A stretch of DNA of 64,000 nucleotides from Sphagnum compactum (lineage: Eukaryota > Bryophyta > Sphagnopsida > Sphagnales). The notes below the pieces were generated by a model, which saw only the letters and a program-made list of their open reading frames with translations, made no database searches and had not been told where the DNA came from. This document shows, in pieces, positions 63,620-64,000 of the stretch. A program made the position numbers and the translations under genes. Numbering within the stretch: position 1 is the first letter of the stretch; the number at the start of each line of letters is the position of its first letter. The stretch is taken from contig OZ234498.1 of assembly GCA_965153455.1 (NCBI GenBank), positions 17,422,001 to 17,486,000 of the forward strand, read 5' to 3'.

Positions 63620-64000
63620 TTATTGTTAAAAATTTTGAAAATATTCAGATTGAGGCTGCTCGACCCCGTGCCCTTTTCTCTTTTTTCAAGAAAAAAATTA
63701 TTTTGACAAGATTTGTTGAACTTCATAGGTTGGTAGGTACCATAATCTAATCTACCCTGTTTTGGATTTTGCATTACTGCTGATAGATTAGTACTAAATC
63801 CTGAGTTATAAGTGCTAATCCCATTGTTGATTTTGCTTTCATGATCTTACAAGTGTATAATTAAGTACTTAATGCAAAATCCCCTAATTTCGGTTCCCTA
63901 TTTTCCCTTTTTTTTTTTGCCTATTTGGGACTTGTTGGGTATGTCAAGAGTACTAAATCAACTGAGCTAAAACTATGTGATTGATTTCATCTATTTCAAT
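63620..64000. other. Intergenic right edge, nothing recognised
   Basis: A/T-rich sequence without a supportable frame. Confidence 0.6.

Noticed and set aside
1-64000. tRNA, rRNA or CRISPR features
   Set aside because: No cloverleaf, rRNA core sequence or spacer-repeat array was seen. The regular arrays have no unique spacers.

Overview
The window is nuclear DNA of a land plant. The evidence is AT-rich intergenic sequence, many short spliceosomal introns, CT/GA microsatellites, plant telomere-type TTTAGGG words, and plant-type gene families: full-size ABCG/PDR transporters, an ABCG3-like half transporter, a plant At2g23090-type small zinc-finger protein and a plant-type CstF64. I cannot place it below land plant from sequence alone.

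Layout. 1-3854 (+): the 3' half of a PDR (ABCG full-size) transporter gene, 8 exons visible, 5' half outside the window. Its last coding segment is followed by a ~111-bp tandem reiteration of its own 3' end (to ~4390). 4391-24000: about 20 kb of AT-rich sequence with no gene I can support; it holds small TIR elements, decayed repeats and microsatellites. 24050-24560: a 113-bp tandem repeat. 25612-30041 (+): an intact 11-exon ABCG3-like half transporter (754 aa) with a degenerate nucleotide-binding domain. 35483-35725 (+): a single-exon 80-aa SERF/zf-met2-like protein. 37893-41600 (-): a 5-exon Per1/PGAP3-type GPI lipid-remodelling protein (369 aa). 43692-48338 (-): a 12-exon CstF64 polyadenylation factor (576 aa). 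51206-61562 (-): a complete 22-exon PDR transporter (1514 aa), paralogous to the gene at the left edge. 61563-64000: its upstream region, with a 42-bp minisatellite and a TIR element.

How the genes relate. The two PDR genes lie tail to tail about 47 kb apart. They share intron positions, phases, six identical internal exon lengths and one GC-AG intron, so they are recent-to-moderate duplicates diverged mostly in the introns and C-terminus. The ABCG3-like gene between them belongs to the same superfamily but to a different, half-size subgroup. Per1 (ER/Golgi GPI remodelling), CstF64 (nuclear mRNA 3' end formation) and the small zinc-finger protein are housekeeping genes with no evident functional link to the transporters. 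Plant genes are not in operons; each is presumed to have its own promoter.

All exon boundaries were derived by hand from splice motifs, reading-frame continuity and family consensus. Every joined frame closes without a stop, which supports the models, but there is no transcript evidence here.
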